DNA from: Chloroflexota bacterium
Lineage (GTDB): Bacteria; Chloroflexota; Anaerolineae; Aggregatilineales; Phototrophicaceae
Reading direction: 5' to 3'
Length of the DNA: 58,281 nucleotides
Assembly: GCA_028873975.1 (NCBI GenBank)
Contig: JAPPMO010000108.1
Location: 1-58,281 of the forward strand
Position 1 is the first letter of the stretch. The number at the start of each line of letters is the position of its first letter. Below the pieces are notes generated by a model. That model had not been told where the DNA came from. It worked only from the letters and a program-made list of their open reading frames with translations, and ran no database searches. Of this stretch, positions 36,429-44,817 are shown one piece after another. The translations under genes and the position numbers were made by a program.

Positions 36429-36580
36429 AGGGCAATCGCTTGAAAATGGCATCTTGTGGAGCAATGCAACGAACAAACTAAAAATTCACCACAGAGCCAC
36501 AGAGCGCACAGAGAAATACAAAAGATCATTTCTGTTTGCGGGCGTTTCAGCGGGTCGCGTAGGTGTCCTCGGTGGTTAAT
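36429..36580. repeat. composite intergenic repeat, short copy with inverted ends
   Basis: Starts AGGGCAATCGCTTGAAAAT, then CACCACAGAGCCACAGAGCGC, TTGCGGGCGTTTCAGCGGG, and closes with the opposite-strand word GTGTCCTCGGTGGTTAA. The left CACAGAG tract and right CTCGGTGGTT tract are inverted with respect to each other. Confidence 0.65.
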
Positions 36581-36600
36581 TGTCAATAATCTGAAATACA

Positions 36601-37040
36601 CCCGTAATAATCGCCGTAATTGACATCTTAGAGCCGCAATGACATACTGTTGAAGGTTTGAATGAACCGACGACCGATGCAATTTCGCTTTGCCTCGACG
36701 CGCGGAAAGGAGGGCGAGCGCATTTGACTTGGCGCTCCAAAAGGACACATGACCCGTTTCAGCCAACATAAGCAAAGCCTGGTTCAGCCGTCAAGCCCGC
36801 GCTCCGGCGCCCTCTCGCGCGTGACGGCAATGCGCCTGCCCCTCTCTTCAAAGGGTCACCCGGCGGCAATTGCCAAGAGAAGCGCCAATCCGTCAACCGT
36901 CCCGGCCGAGGATATGAGGCCTAGAAGCAGCGCAGGCAATATGAATCCGGCTGGCAATCCCAATCAATCGAAATGTCGATCTCAGGCCGACAGTTTCCAC
37001 CATTAGGGCGCGAATCTGTCAGCGGCGAGAAAAGCCAAGC
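36601..37040 (+). other. unassigned gap preceding a terminator; possible RNA leader
   Basis: About 440 bases without a convincing gene (a frame at 36749-37006 is low in complexity and unlike a protein). It is moderately GC-rich with several short complementary segments and leads straight into the terminator at 37041. It could be a small RNA or the aptamer part of an attenuated leader. I compared it by eye with RNase P, SRP, tmRNA, TPP, FMN, cobalamin and c-di-AMP patterns and found no match. Confidence 0.3.
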
Positions 37041-37082
37041 AAAGGGCGTGAGACGGCAAAAGTCACACGCCCTTTATTTTTT
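37041..37082 (+). terminator. terminator or attenuator hairpin just before a small gene
   Basis: AAAGGGCGTG (37041-37050) pairs perfectly with CACGCCCTTT (37066-37075) around a 15-base loop, then ATTTTTT. The T run ends five bases before the ATG of the next gene on the same strand, so it either ends an upstream RNA or controls read-through. Confidence 0.85.
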
Positions 37083-37086
37083 GGAT

Positions 37087-37410
37087 ATGGATCGAAACAG
37101 AGCAGACGAAGACATCATGACAAGCACGAGCAGAAGTGAACCGCGACAGGACCGAGATCTGGAAAGCGCCAGGCGTCTGCGCCTGGCTTACGACCTACTC
37201 GATGAACTGCATTCAGCGATCTGCGAAGATCGCTGGCGGCGCCTCGCGGATTTCGAGAACGCCGCGCAACTCATCAGTTGGCTGAAAGAAGTGAGCTACA
37301 TCGCTCAAGAGAGCATCAACGAGCTGGAAGAGAATCGAGCGCGCAGGAGGCCCGAGCTGCGAATCCTGGAAAAGCCCGCTGTGACAGTTCCCGAGGAAAG
37401 AGCCGAGTGA
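37087..37410 (+). CDS. hypothetical protein, about 107 residues
   Basis: A strongly charged helical protein (DRDLESARRLRLAYDLLDELH, AAQLISWLKEVSYIAQESINELEENRARRR) with no membrane segment. I do not recognise a family. The ATG at 37087 lies five bases behind a terminator's T run and has no ribosome site; an alternative ATG at 37117 gives MTSTSRSEPR. The frame runs upstream to 36973 without support. Codon use is like the neighbours. Nested MITE-like elements begin 36 bases after its stop. Confidence 0.5.
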   Translation: MDRNRADEDIMTSTSRSEPRQDRDLESARRLRLAYDLLDELHSAICEDRWRRLADFENAAQLISWLKEVSYIAQESINELEENRARRRPELRILEKPAVTVPEERAE

Positions 37411-37445
37411 AGCGCAGCTGTAATTTTGCCGAGCGCCATTCGCAT

Positions 37446-37859
37446 GAGCCTGTTGAAAAGCACTAAAACCCCCACCCCAAACCACGCCCCCTCGGTCCCC
37501 CGCTGTCGGGGGATGCTTCCCATGAAGAGGGAGGGGCTTTAACGGCTTATTAGGGTTCAAAAGCTCCCCTTCCCTCATTTTGGGCTGAGGAGCGGACATG
37601 TTTGAAAATCGCGCATTTCTTAAGGCCAACCCCACCCCCCAGCCCCCTCCCCGAAGCATCGGAGAGGGGGAGCGCTCCATTAGAAGTTGGAATTTTATAT
37701 TCATTTTCGCGTCTTTCAGCAAGTAAAATCCCAATTTCGATGACGAGTCATCCTTCCCTGATGCTTCGGGGAAGGGCCGGGGATGGGGTAGAAAAACATG
37801 TCCGCTCCTCAGCTCATTTTGGGGGTAAGGGGCTGGGGGATGGGGGCAGTATTTCAACA
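37446..37859. mobile_element. MITE-like element, family A, interrupted by family B
   Basis: Same element as at 2378-2550 (TGTTGAAAAGCACTAAAAC ... GGCAGTATTTCAACA), almost identical for 130 bases, but split at CTCATTTTGGG by the 228-bp element. Without the insert it would be about 170 bp. It is bracketed by a 13-base direct repeat GCGCCATTCGCAT (37433-37445 and 37860-37872), the likely target duplication, with five extra bases GAGCC between the left repeat and TGTTGAAA. Confidence 0.78.
37585..37812. mobile_element. MITE-like element, family B, nested in family A
   Basis: 228 bp with inverted termini CTGAGGAGCGGACATGTTT (37585-37603) and its complement (37794-37812). The inner GC-rich arms (CCCCGAAGCATC on the left, GATGCTTCGGGG on the right) extend the inverted repeat imperfectly. 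It is flanked by the 11-base direct repeat CTCATTTTGGG (37574-37584 and 37813-37823), present once in the empty site at about 2504-2517. No coding capacity. A solo terminus occurs at 12572-12592. Confidence 0.88.
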
Positions 37860-38017
37860 GCGCCATTCGCATTGCCACTGCCCGGTCATTTACCCGAGAG
37901 ACATTCGCCGGCGCTCCGGCGCGAAATACATAATCGTCAAAGCGCGGATTTCATGGATATAATAGGTTGCAGTCAATACTTGAGATCTGACAGGCAAGTT
38001 GAGAGGCTCAAGGTATA

Positions 38018-38566
38018 GTGGCCAGGTCCATCGTTTTGCAGAACCGCGTCTTGCTGCTCAACGGCAGCACGTGGGAACCTCTGTCCGTGATAACGGTGCA
38101 GCGCGCGATCAACCTGTTGCTTGCGGGCAAAGCCATCGCCGTCGAGCAGACCGGGCAGTACTTGAACACGGTCCGGACCAAGTTCGAGGTGCCCTCGGTG
38201 ATCGCGCTGCGGTCCTACGTCAACGTCCCGCGGCGCAAATCTCACTGGAGCCGCAAGGGCGTGCTTGTGCGCGACAACTACACCTGCATCTATTGCGGGG
38301 TGAAGATGGGCGCGCTGGTAAAAGGCCGGGTGCTGAGCAAGCGAGATTTCACGATTGATCACATCATTCCGCGCTCCAAGGGCGGCAAGGATACCTGGTC
38401 CAACACCGCCTGCGCCTGCTCCAAATGCAACCACCGCAAAAGCAACCGACTGCATAACGTCGCCGGCATGCGTCTGCTTTGGGAGCCGAAAACCCCGCGC
38501 ACCAGCTATCTCGTGATCGCGCTTGGCTCGGGTCCCGAAGTCTGGAAGCGCTACGTCGAGATTTAG
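38018..38566 (+). CDS. HNH endonuclease
   Basis: A 182-residue protein with one HNH/McrA-type nuclease domain. RDNYTCIYCG and SKCNHRKSNR supply the four Cys ligands, and FTIDHIIPRSKGGKDTWSN holds the catalytic DH and Asn. The N-terminal 70 residues (SIVLQNRVLLLNGSTWEPLSV, RAINLLLAGKAIAVE) are typical of a widespread stand-alone HNH family in Chloroflexota, Cyanobacteria and Actinobacteria of unknown role. Starts with GTG, with AAGG four bases upstream. It is just downstream of the MITE cluster but is not part of it. Confidence 0.88.
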   Translation: MARSIVLQNRVLLLNGSTWEPLSVITVQRAINLLLAGKAIAVEQTGQYLNTVRTKFEVPSVIALRSYVNVPRRKSHWSRKGVLVRDNYTCIYCGVKMGALVKGRVLSKRDFTIDHIIPRSKGGKDTWSNTACACSKCNHRKSNRLHNVAGMRLLWEPKTPRTSYLVIALGSGPEVWKRYVEI

Positions 38567-38624
38567 CGGCAACTCGCGACTTGTCAACATAATCCTCCCT
38601 CGATCCCTCCGCAACTGACTCCGC

Positions 38625-39251
38625 TTAGGTCAGCGCCAGTTGCAGGGTCTGCGCGAACAGCTTGCAGCCAATATAGGCGAGGAAGAGCGCGCAGGCCAGG
38701 TTTATCCGGCGAAAAATGCGCTGATTGAACAGTCGTCGACCGTATTCGACCACGGTAGCGAAAAAGAAACACCAACAGACCTGCGCGATCATGAATCCCG
38801 CAAAGAATACCAAGAGATGAATCGGCTGCGGGTCAGGGAATCCCAAGCCGATGATGGCGCCGCTCATGCCCAGCCAGGCGGTTAGGTTCTGTGGATTGGT
38901 AAGGGAGAGCATGGCACCGGCGACAAAGTGATTGCTCCGCGCCTCCCCGTCCTTGGCGATTTCCAGGTCTTTACGCGAGGCGCGCCAGGCATCCCAGGCG
39001 AAGCGCAAAATCAACCCGGAACCAAATAGCCCCAGAAGCAAGGAAACGAAGCGGTTCTGGAACAATACCGACGCGCCCAAAAGCGCCAGCGCCGCCCAGA
39101 CAGCGTCGCCTATCAGCGATCCCAGCTCGACATGCAGGGCAGCGCTCCATCCGCTGGCGATGCCGCGCCGCAAGGCTTCAAACCCAATGACGCCGGGCTG
39201 GACGGCAAAAGCCAGCGAAAGCGCAAATGCGGAAAAGAACAGGACAGCCAT
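38625..39251 (-). CDS. LysE/RhtB-family amino-acid exporter
   Basis: A 208-residue protein with six predicted helices. The family N-terminus (ALSLAFAVQPGVIGFEALRRGIASGW) has PGV in place of the usual PGP. NPQNLTAWLGMSGAI matches the helix-4 segment. Substrates of this family are basic or neutral amino acids; none can be named. The ATG giving MAVLFFSAFA fits the usual beginning; a frame to 39329 adds a hydrophilic leader not expected in this family. Ends about 60 bases from the convergent HNH gene. Confidence 0.8.
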   Translation of the reverse strand: MAVLFFSAFALSLAFAVQPGVIGFEALRRGIASGWSAALHVELGSLIGDAVWAALALLGASVLFQNRFVSLLLGLFGSGLILRFAWDAWRASRKDLEIAKDGEARSNHFVAGAMLSLTNPQNLTAWLGMSGAIIGLGFPDPQPIHLLVFFAGFMIAQVCWCFFFATVVEYGRRLFNQRIFRRINLACALFLAYIGCKLFAQTLQLALT

Positions 39252-39412
39252 AGCGCGAAAAGAATGTGACCCGATGAACACGGCAATTCTAGCGTCGCCG
39301 GGCGCATCAAAAAGGGCAAGATGCGCCAAGAATGGCTCGCCGTCCGTTGTGTGATTGCCACAACAGATGACTCGCAGCCGGGCGGCGAAATGTGGTCAAT
39401 GGGGGATCAGGC

Positions 39413-40552
39413 TCAGTTTTCAGCCTGCCACTCCAGCAGCAGCGCCGCGATCAATGCCGTCTGGCGCGGCAAGCTGCTGATGATGATGTGTTCGTGCGGC
39501 GCATGAGCGCCGTCGCCATGCGCGCCCAAGCCATCCAGTGTGGGAAGTCCCATGGCGGCGGTGAAATTGCCGTCCGAGCCGCCGCCGGTGCCGCCTTCGT
39601 ATATCGTAATGCCGTGCCTGGCGCCGATTGCCGCCGCCTTTTCGAACAAGCCCGGGCGGCGTTCCATGGGCGGGCGATGCCCCTGCCGCTTGCAAATCAC
39701 CTTTGCGCCGGGCATCTTGGGATAGAGATTGCCGAGCGCCTCGTGCAAGTTGTTCATGGCGTCGATCGTCATGAAGCGCGTATCAATATGCGCCTCGACC
39801 CGGGCCGGAATGACATTGCCGGCGGAGCCTCCCTCCACCAGGGTAATCGAGACTGATGTGCCATATTTGAGATCGTTGAGTTGATTGATTTCCAGAGCCT
39901 GCCGCGCAAATTCAATGATGGCGTTAATGCCTTCCTGGGGCGCGATGCCGGCATGCGCCGCCCGCCCTTCCACGATCAACTCGTATTTGCCGCCGCCCTT
40001 GCGCCAGGTTTTGATCGCGCCTTCTTTGGTTGCCGGCTCCATCACCAGCACAAGTTCGCTATCCGCCGCCAGTTGCTTGATCAGCGGCTCGGAAACGGGA
40101 CTGCCGATTTCTTCTTCCGTGGTCGCCAGAAACAGAATGGGACGAGCCGGCAACTGGCCGCGGGCCCTCAAACCGGCGATTGCCTCCAGGGCAATGACCG
40201 CGCCGCCCTTCATATCCAGGCAGCCGGGACCATAATAGCGCCCGTCCTCGATCTTGATCGGCATGGTTTCCAACGATCCGATCGGATGTACGGTATCGAC
40301 GTGGACCAAGAAAAGGAATGGCTTGCCGGGCGCGTCCGCGTTCCACTTGGCCAGCAAAAAGTCGCCGCATTCACCCTGCGGGTAACGGTGGATCGAATCG
40401 GCGTTCATGGCTTGGAATCGCTTAGCCAGCCAGTCGACGAGCCGGTCGACCTGCGCCTTGTCGCGCGTGAAGGACTCGCGCCCGACCATCTCCGTCAATG
40501 TCTCTAGCATGGATTCGGTACGATCTGTGAAATAATTGAGCAATTCCGACAT
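39413..40552 (-). CDS. M20-family metallopeptidase, carboxypeptidase G2-like
   Basis: A 379-residue cytosolic zinc peptidase. LFLVHVDTVHP carries the first His and Asp, GPGCLDMKGG the bridging Asp, ATTEEEIGS the catalytic Glu pair, and GGGSDGNFTAAMGLPTLDGLG...HAPHEH the last His. A dimerisation/lid domain is at about 175-290 (GRAAHAGIAPQEGINAIIEFA). The nearest types are glutamate carboxypeptidases and ArgE/DapE relatives; the substrate is not evident. The ATG has GGGG four bases upstream. The upstream lipoprotein gene on the same strand stops 35 bases before this start. Confidence 0.9.
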   Translation of the reverse strand: MSELLNYFTDRTESMLETLTEMVGRESFTRDKAQVDRLVDWLAKRFQAMNADSIHRYPQGECGDFLLAKWNADAPGKPFLFLVHVDTVHPIGSLETMPIKIEDGRYYGPGCLDMKGGAVIALEAIAGLRARGQLPARPILFLATTEEEIGSPVSEPLIKQLAADSELVLVMEPATKEGAIKTWRKGGGKYELIVEGRAAHAGIAPQEGINAIIEFARQALEINQLNDLKYGTSVSITLVEGGSAGNVIPARVEAHIDTRFMTIDAMNNLHEALGNLYPKMPGAKVICKRQGHRPPMERRPGLFEKAAAIGARHGITIYEGGTGGGSDGNFTAAMGLPTLDGLGAHGDGAHAPHEHIIISSLPRQTALIAALLLEWQAEN

Positions 40553-40587
40553 CTTTCCCCTTTCAAAGGCAGCCAACCTGGCGCGCT

Positions 40588-41472
40588 TCAGCCGCCAAGA
40601 TTCAATGACAGCCACTCCGCCAGTTGCTCCACAATTTCGGGTTGATTGACCAGCAATTCTACACCTCTGCCCCGTTCGTATTCAAGGAACTGGGCCTCGC
40701 CGGCGGCGGACCGCGCCAGCGCCCGAGCCGCGGCATTGGCTTCGGCATCGTCCTGCGCCGCAGCCAGCCAGAGCGGGCGGGCGCCATAGCTCAAGAGCAT
40801 GTTCAGCAAAGTATCCCGAGACAAGGGGCTGAGGAGCGCGGCAGCGTCGCACAATTCGTTGACAGCGCAGCCGAGCAGGGCCAGGTCGGCCGAGTGTTCC
40901 GCGCCAATAATGGCAATCCAGCCCGCGTCTACCTTGCTGATGGCGGTCAGGGAGCGCAATATGGTATTCAGGTGTTGGGCTTCCAGCCAGCCGCCGGTTT
41001 CCAGAGCCAGGACGACAAAACCCCGCTCCGCCAAGCGCTTGGCCAGCGGACGCCAATTGGAAACCTCTCGACTCAAGATCAGTATGCCCGGCTGGCGCAA
41101 CACGCTGAAACCGTAGCGTTCGCCTTCCAACACCGAGCCGTCTTCCAAAACGACTTTGACGCGACGCGTGGAATCCCCCAGGGGCGCCGGCGGCAGGACC
41201 GCGTCGACAGGCAAGGAGGCGAAACTCGGGTCCGTGCGGCCAATGACGTTTGCGTCGTCCCCATAAAGTTCTTCAGATGTCAATATCTCGGGCGTCGGGT
41301 CGGCCTCTGGCCGCGGCGGCAAGGGATCTGCCGCAGGCGCGGATCTTGTCGGATTCGCCTGCGACAAGGTGCAAGCGGCGGATAGGACCGTGACACAGAA
41401 AAATAAAAAACAACGGCGAAGGGATGATCCCTGGCCCGCTAAAGATGCCATCGCGAGGCGCTCAGACCGCAT
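40588..41472 (-). CDS. lipoprotein with degenerate alpha/beta-hydrolase-like domain
   Basis: About 294 residues. A signal peptide ends in the lipobox LSAAC (about residue 34), then a Pro/Ala/Asp-rich linker, then an alpha/beta-hydrolase pattern: ILILSREVSNWRPLAKRLAERGFVVLALET, WIAIIGAEHSADLALLG in the nucleophile-elbow position and ARPLWLAAAQDDAEA. The elbow reads GAEHSA in place of GxSxG, so catalytic activity is uncertain. The ATG at 41472 overlaps the end of the upstream methyltransferase gene; ATG 41451 is an alternative. Confidence 0.62.
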   Translation of the reverse strand: MRSERLAMASLAGQGSSLRRCFLFFCVTVLSAACTLSQANPTRSAPAADPLPPRPEADPTPEILTSEELYGDDANVIGRTDPSFASLPVDAVLPPAPLGDSTRRVKVVLEDGSVLEGERYGFSVLRQPGILILSREVSNWRPLAKRLAERGFVVLALETGGWLEAQHLNTILRSLTAISKVDAGWIAIIGAEHSADLALLGCAVNELCDAAALLSPLSRDTLLNMLLSYGARPLWLAAAQDDAEANAAARALARSAAGEAQFLEYERGRGVELLVNQPEIVEQLAEWLSLNLGG

Positions 41473-42235
41473 TTGCAAAGACGATCATTCGCTCGCTTTC
41501 GGACGTATAATCCCCGCGGTCGGTATCGCCATAGACTGCCGCCAGCCCAAGACCGCAGCGTTCCAAAAGCAAACTGATTTCAGCCAGGAAAAAATAGCGG
41601 AGTTTGTGCGGCGCGAACAGCCTCTTAACGGCGCCATCGCCATCGATTATGTCGTAGATCCAGTCGACATGCAGCACTTGCCGCGCGCGGTCGATGAAGC
41701 TGAGGGATTGCAGCATAATCATTCGCCCCGTTTCCGGATCCAGGAAGGTTCGTTCCAGCGTGGGCGCCTCGGTATCTTGCGACGCGAATGCGGGACCCGC
41801 GTTGGGCAGATCAATGACCAACAAGCCGTCCCCCGCAAGCCAGCGGCGCAGCTTGCCCAGCAGCGCGATCTGCCGGTCTTGCTCGTGAAAGTGCATCAGT
41901 CCGTTATAGGTCAACAGGATCAAGGCAAAACGCGATTGATACTCATATTCCAAGACATCAGCATGGATGGCGCTTATCTTTTCAGCCAGCAGCGCCCTCT
42001 GTTCCAGCTTGAGTTCAAGCCGGTCCAGCATGGCGCGATCATTATCGATGCCATGGACTTGATGGCCTTGCCGCGCCAGGTGAATCAGTACGCGACCGGT
42101 GCCGCAGCCGACATCGAGAATGTCGCCTTTGCGCTCCGCGGCGAGTTCGCTATAGAGTTGCAAATCATCCCTTTTGTCGGCGTTCTCCGCATCATAGAAG
42201 CGCGCCACTCTGGTATAAAACGCGGACACAGCCAC
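41462..42235 (-). CDS. class I SAM-dependent methyltransferase
   Basis: A 257-residue protein. Motif I is GDILDVGCGTGRVLIHLARQGHQVHGIDND (about 34-63), with the acidic residue of motif II in the same segment, and ALILLTYNGLMHF as motif post-I. The final third (RTFLDPETGRMIMLQSLSFIDRARQVLHVDWIYDI) is a beta-rich cap typical of small-molecule methyltransferases such as the SAM-dependent glycine/sarcosine and ubiquinone types. The substrate is unknown. GTG codons at 42235 or 42229 start it; the second has AAGGG at a better distance. Confidence 0.8.
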   Translation of the reverse strand: MAVSAFYTRVARFYDAENADKRDDLQLYSELAAERKGDILDVGCGTGRVLIHLARQGHQVHGIDNDRAMLDRLELKLEQRALLAEKISAIHADVLEYEYQSRFALILLTYNGLMHFHEQDRQIALLGKLRRWLAGDGLLVIDLPNAGPAFASQDTEAPTLERTFLDPETGRMIMLQSLSFIDRARQVLHVDWIYDIIDGDGAVKRLFAPHKLRYFFLAEISLLLERCGLGLAAVYGDTDRGDYTSESERMIVFANAV

Positions 42236-42285
42236 CCTTTCGAATGTCGCGTCTAGCGAGAATAACTATTAAAAACTTCCGGGCG

Positions 42286-43470
42286 TCAATTGAGGTTCTG
42301 GAAGATGCCGGCCGCGCCCATGCCGCCGCCGATGCACATCGTAACCATGCCATAGTTGCTGCCGCGCCGTTTCATCTCGTTGATAAGCTGCACCGTCAGC
42401 TTGGCGCCGGTGCAGCCCAGGGGATGACCGAGAGCGATCGCCCCGCCATTGACGTTGACGATTTCCGGATTCAGTTCCAGTTCGCGCATGACCGCCAGCG
42501 ACTGCGAAGCAAATGCTTCATTAAGCTCGATAACATCAATGTCGTCCAGCGTCATGCCACAGCGTTCCAGCGCCTTCGGCACCGCTTTGATGGGACCGAC
42601 GCCCATGATCTCGGGCCGCAGTCCAGCGACCGAGAACCCGATAAAACGAGCCAGGGGCATCAAACCCAAGGTTTCTGCCCTTTCCCTGTCCATGACAACC
42701 ACCGCGGCCGCGCCGTCGCTCAAGGGGCTGGAATTGCCAGCAGTCACCGATCCCTTGGCTTTGAAGACCGGCTTGAGCCCGGCGAGCGCTTCCATTGTCG
42801 TTTCCCGGCGCAAGTGTTCGTCTTGGTCGAGGACTTTAGTGATCATAGCCGGCCTGCCATCGCCGCCGACGACGGCCTCTTCCCAGGCGAAGGGCACGAT
42901 CTCCTCGGCGAAAAGTCCCGCGTCGGTCGCGACCGCTGCCTTGCGATGACTTTCGCAGGCGAAGCGGTCCATGTCTTCGCGATCAATGCCGAATTCGCTG
43001 GCGACCCGCTCGGCGGTCAGCCCCATGCTCATATAGACATTGGGATCGTTTTCCGCCATGTGAGGATTCGGGCTCAGGCGGTGCCCGGTCATCGGCACCG
43101 AGGACATCGATTCGGCCCCGCCCGCGATCACGACATCCGCCTGGTCGGCGATGATGCTGTTGGCAGCCAGCGCGATGGTCTGCAAGCCGCTGGAACAGAA
43201 GCGATTGACCGTCTGCCCGGGCGTATCCACCGGCAAGCCGGCGCGCAAGGCGATCACGCGGGCGAAGTTCATGCCCTGGGATCCCTCCGGCATGGCGCAG
43301 CCCATGATCACGTCATCGATTTCGGCCGGATCAAGTTTGCCTTCGGTCTTGGCGAGCAGATCGGCGATGACCGCCGCCGCCATTTCGTCCGAGCGGGCGT
43401 TCCTGGCGCTGCCGCGCAGGGCTTTGCCGACCGCGGTGCGGGAGGTCGCGACTATGACTGCCTGGCGCAT
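42286..43470 (-). CDS. fadA: acetyl-CoA acyltransferase (thiolase II family)
   Basis: A 394-residue thiolase. The active-site Cys is in NRFCSSGLQT (about residue 90), the second His in GGAIALGHPLGCTGAK and the terminal Cys in MVTMCIGGGMGAAG. It lacks features separating degradative 3-ketoacyl-CoA thiolases from biosynthetic acetoacetyl-CoA thiolases by eye, but its neighbour on the same strand, the FadN-like enzyme, argues for beta-oxidation. In Bacillus the order is fadN-fadA; here the ATPase/DUF4276 pair on the opposite strand separates the two by about 2 kb. Confidence 0.9.
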   Translation of the reverse strand: MRQAVIVATSRTAVGKALRGSARNARSDEMAAAVIADLLAKTEGKLDPAEIDDVIMGCAMPEGSQGMNFARVIALRAGLPVDTPGQTVNRFCSSGLQTIALAANSIIADQADVVIAGGAESMSSVPMTGHRLSPNPHMAENDPNVYMSMGLTAERVASEFGIDREDMDRFACESHRKAAVATDAGLFAEEIVPFAWEEAVVGGDGRPAMITKVLDQDEHLRRETTMEALAGLKPVFKAKGSVTAGNSSPLSDGAAAVVVMDRERAETLGLMPLARFIGFSVAGLRPEIMGVGPIKAVPKALERCGMTLDDIDVIELNEAFASQSLAVMRELELNPEIVNVNGGAIALGHPLGCTGAKLTVQLINEMKRRGSNYGMVTMCIGGGMGAAGIFQNLN

Positions 43471-43581
43471 GTTTTGTCCTTTCGAGTCAAGCGTGGCTTT
43501 ATGTTAGCAAATTTCGGCCTGTGGTCAATGCGGCGCGCGGGCTGTGGTAAAATAAGAATTCGCAGGGAATGGAGTGCGAAG

Positions 43582-44817
43582 ATGACGAAGCAACCGATGC
43601 TGAAGTCGTTCAGGTTGAAGAATTTCAAAGCGATACGCGATAGTGGCGTGGTGAAGTTCAGCCCCTTGACGGCGTTAATTGGCGACAATGGATCGGGCAA
43701 GAGCAGTCTTGTCGAGGGTTTGCAAACCTACCAGCGCATTACCAATACCAAGGATGGGCTGGATGAGGCTATGCAGATGTGGCGGGGTTTTGAGTATGTT
43801 CACAACCCGCCTTTACATAGTGGTCATCTTAGAGAAGATAATATGGCTACAATCAGTCCAATTGAGTTTGAACTTAGCGGGCTGCATGTTTCACCGATTT
43901 CCCAAAACAATGAAGCAGCGAGCTACAGAACGATAATGAAAGTCAATAAGGAGCCGAGTACAGATTTGATATTCATCGAAAAGGAAAATGTCTATTACAA
44001 GGGGCGGAAAGTCCTTGAACGCGACTCAAAGGGAGTGATCCAATACATAAACAAAAAAATGGAATTTGGTATTCGTCCAGGTGACGCGATCATTTCACGA
44101 GGCGGCCTGTACTATTATGCCAAAGGGCTTGAGGATGATGAACAATTTCGTGATCTCATGGGGTATGGGATCAGATTCAACTGGCAGTTTTTTACGCTAA
44201 ATCCTTGGATAATAGGAGAGCCGCAACCGATTCAACGTACAGCGGGAGCGATACGCTTGCGAAGCAATGGCTCTAACATTGCCGAGTATTTGCACCACAT
44301 CCTTGAGTGGTATCCGGAGACGTTTGAAGGCATATTGGAGGCTCTAAAGTACGTATTGCCTTACATGCGAGACTTGAAACCAGTTCTCACAGGCTTCCTC
44401 GGTCACCAAATGCACTTGGAAATGACTGAGGACGATTTCAAAGTGATGGGCTGGCTGCTGTCAACTGGCACGCTGCGGCTATTGGCCTTGCTGGCGCTTT
44501 TCCGACACCCCGAGCCGCCGCCGCTGATTGTGATTGAAGAGATTGAGAACGGGCTGGATCCGCGAACGATTCACCTAATCGTCGACGAAATACAGGACCT
44601 GGTCGAAAGCGGACTCTCGCAGGTCATCGTGACGACGCATTCGCCCTATTTGCTGGATCTGTTGCCTTTGTCCACAATTGTGCTTGTGGAACGCGGGGAA
44701 TTTGGTCCGACATTTTCACGCCCGGCAGATGACGATTCCATCCAGAATTGGTCGAAGAAATTCGCTCCTGGCAAGCTTTACACGATGGGCAACCTGAATC
44801 GCCACCTTGCTCTATGA
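43582..44817 (+). CDS. AAA-family (ABC/RecF-like, AAA_21) ATPase, first gene of a putative defence pair
   Basis: A 411-residue ATPase of the SMC/RecF/OLD style. Walker A is GDNGSGKSS (34-42), the ABC signature is LSTGTLR (293-299), Walker B is LIVIEE (315-320) followed by a D-loop LDP, and the H-loop is VTTHSP (350-355). The inserted 70-290 region has no family I can name. The ATG has GGAG seven bases upstream; the frame runs much further upstream (to 42244) only as antisense of the thiolase. The stop overlaps the ATG of the next gene (ATGA). Base composition is visibly lower in GC than the flanking fad genes, for example about 37% at 43921-43980. Similar ATPase plus DUF4276 pairs are common in variable regions of bacterial genomes. 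Confidence 0.85.
   Translation: MTKQPMLKSFRLKNFKAIRDSGVVKFSPLTALIGDNGSGKSSLVEGLQTYQRITNTKDGLDEAMQMWRGFEYVHNPPLHSGHLREDNMATISPIEFELSGLHVSPISQNNEAASYRTIMKVNKEPSTDLIFIEKENVYYKGRKVLERDSKGVIQYINKKMEFGIRPGDAIISRGGLYYYAKGLEDDEQFRDLMGYGIRFNWQFFTLNPWIIGEPQPIQRTAGAIRLRSNGSNIAEYLHHILEWYPETFEGILEALKYVLPYMRDLKPVLTGFLGHQMHLEMTEDDFKVMGWLLSTGTLRLLALLALFRHPEPPPLIVIEEIENGLDPRTIHLIVDEIQDLVESGLSQVIVTTHSPYLLDLLPLSTIVLVERGEFGPTFSRPADDDSIQNWSKKFAPGKLYTMGNLNRHLAL

Noticed and set aside
36870..36920. c-di-AMP riboswitch suggested by the string AATCCGTCA
   Set aside because: Other conserved parts of the ydaO consensus, such as the GGGGUGAAUC and GCUAACC segments, are absent.
36749..37006. A short + frame of 85 residues
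   Set aside because: Low complexity and no ribosome site. The stretch looks non-coding.
37213..37878. A 221-residue minus-strand frame
   Set aside because: It runs through the MITE-like elements and antisense to the small gene; its sequence is a translation of repeat DNA.
42244..43581. Upstream part of the 857-residue + frame ending at 44817
   Set aside because: It is antisense to the thiolase gene. The true ATPase starts at ATG 43582 with a good ribosome site.
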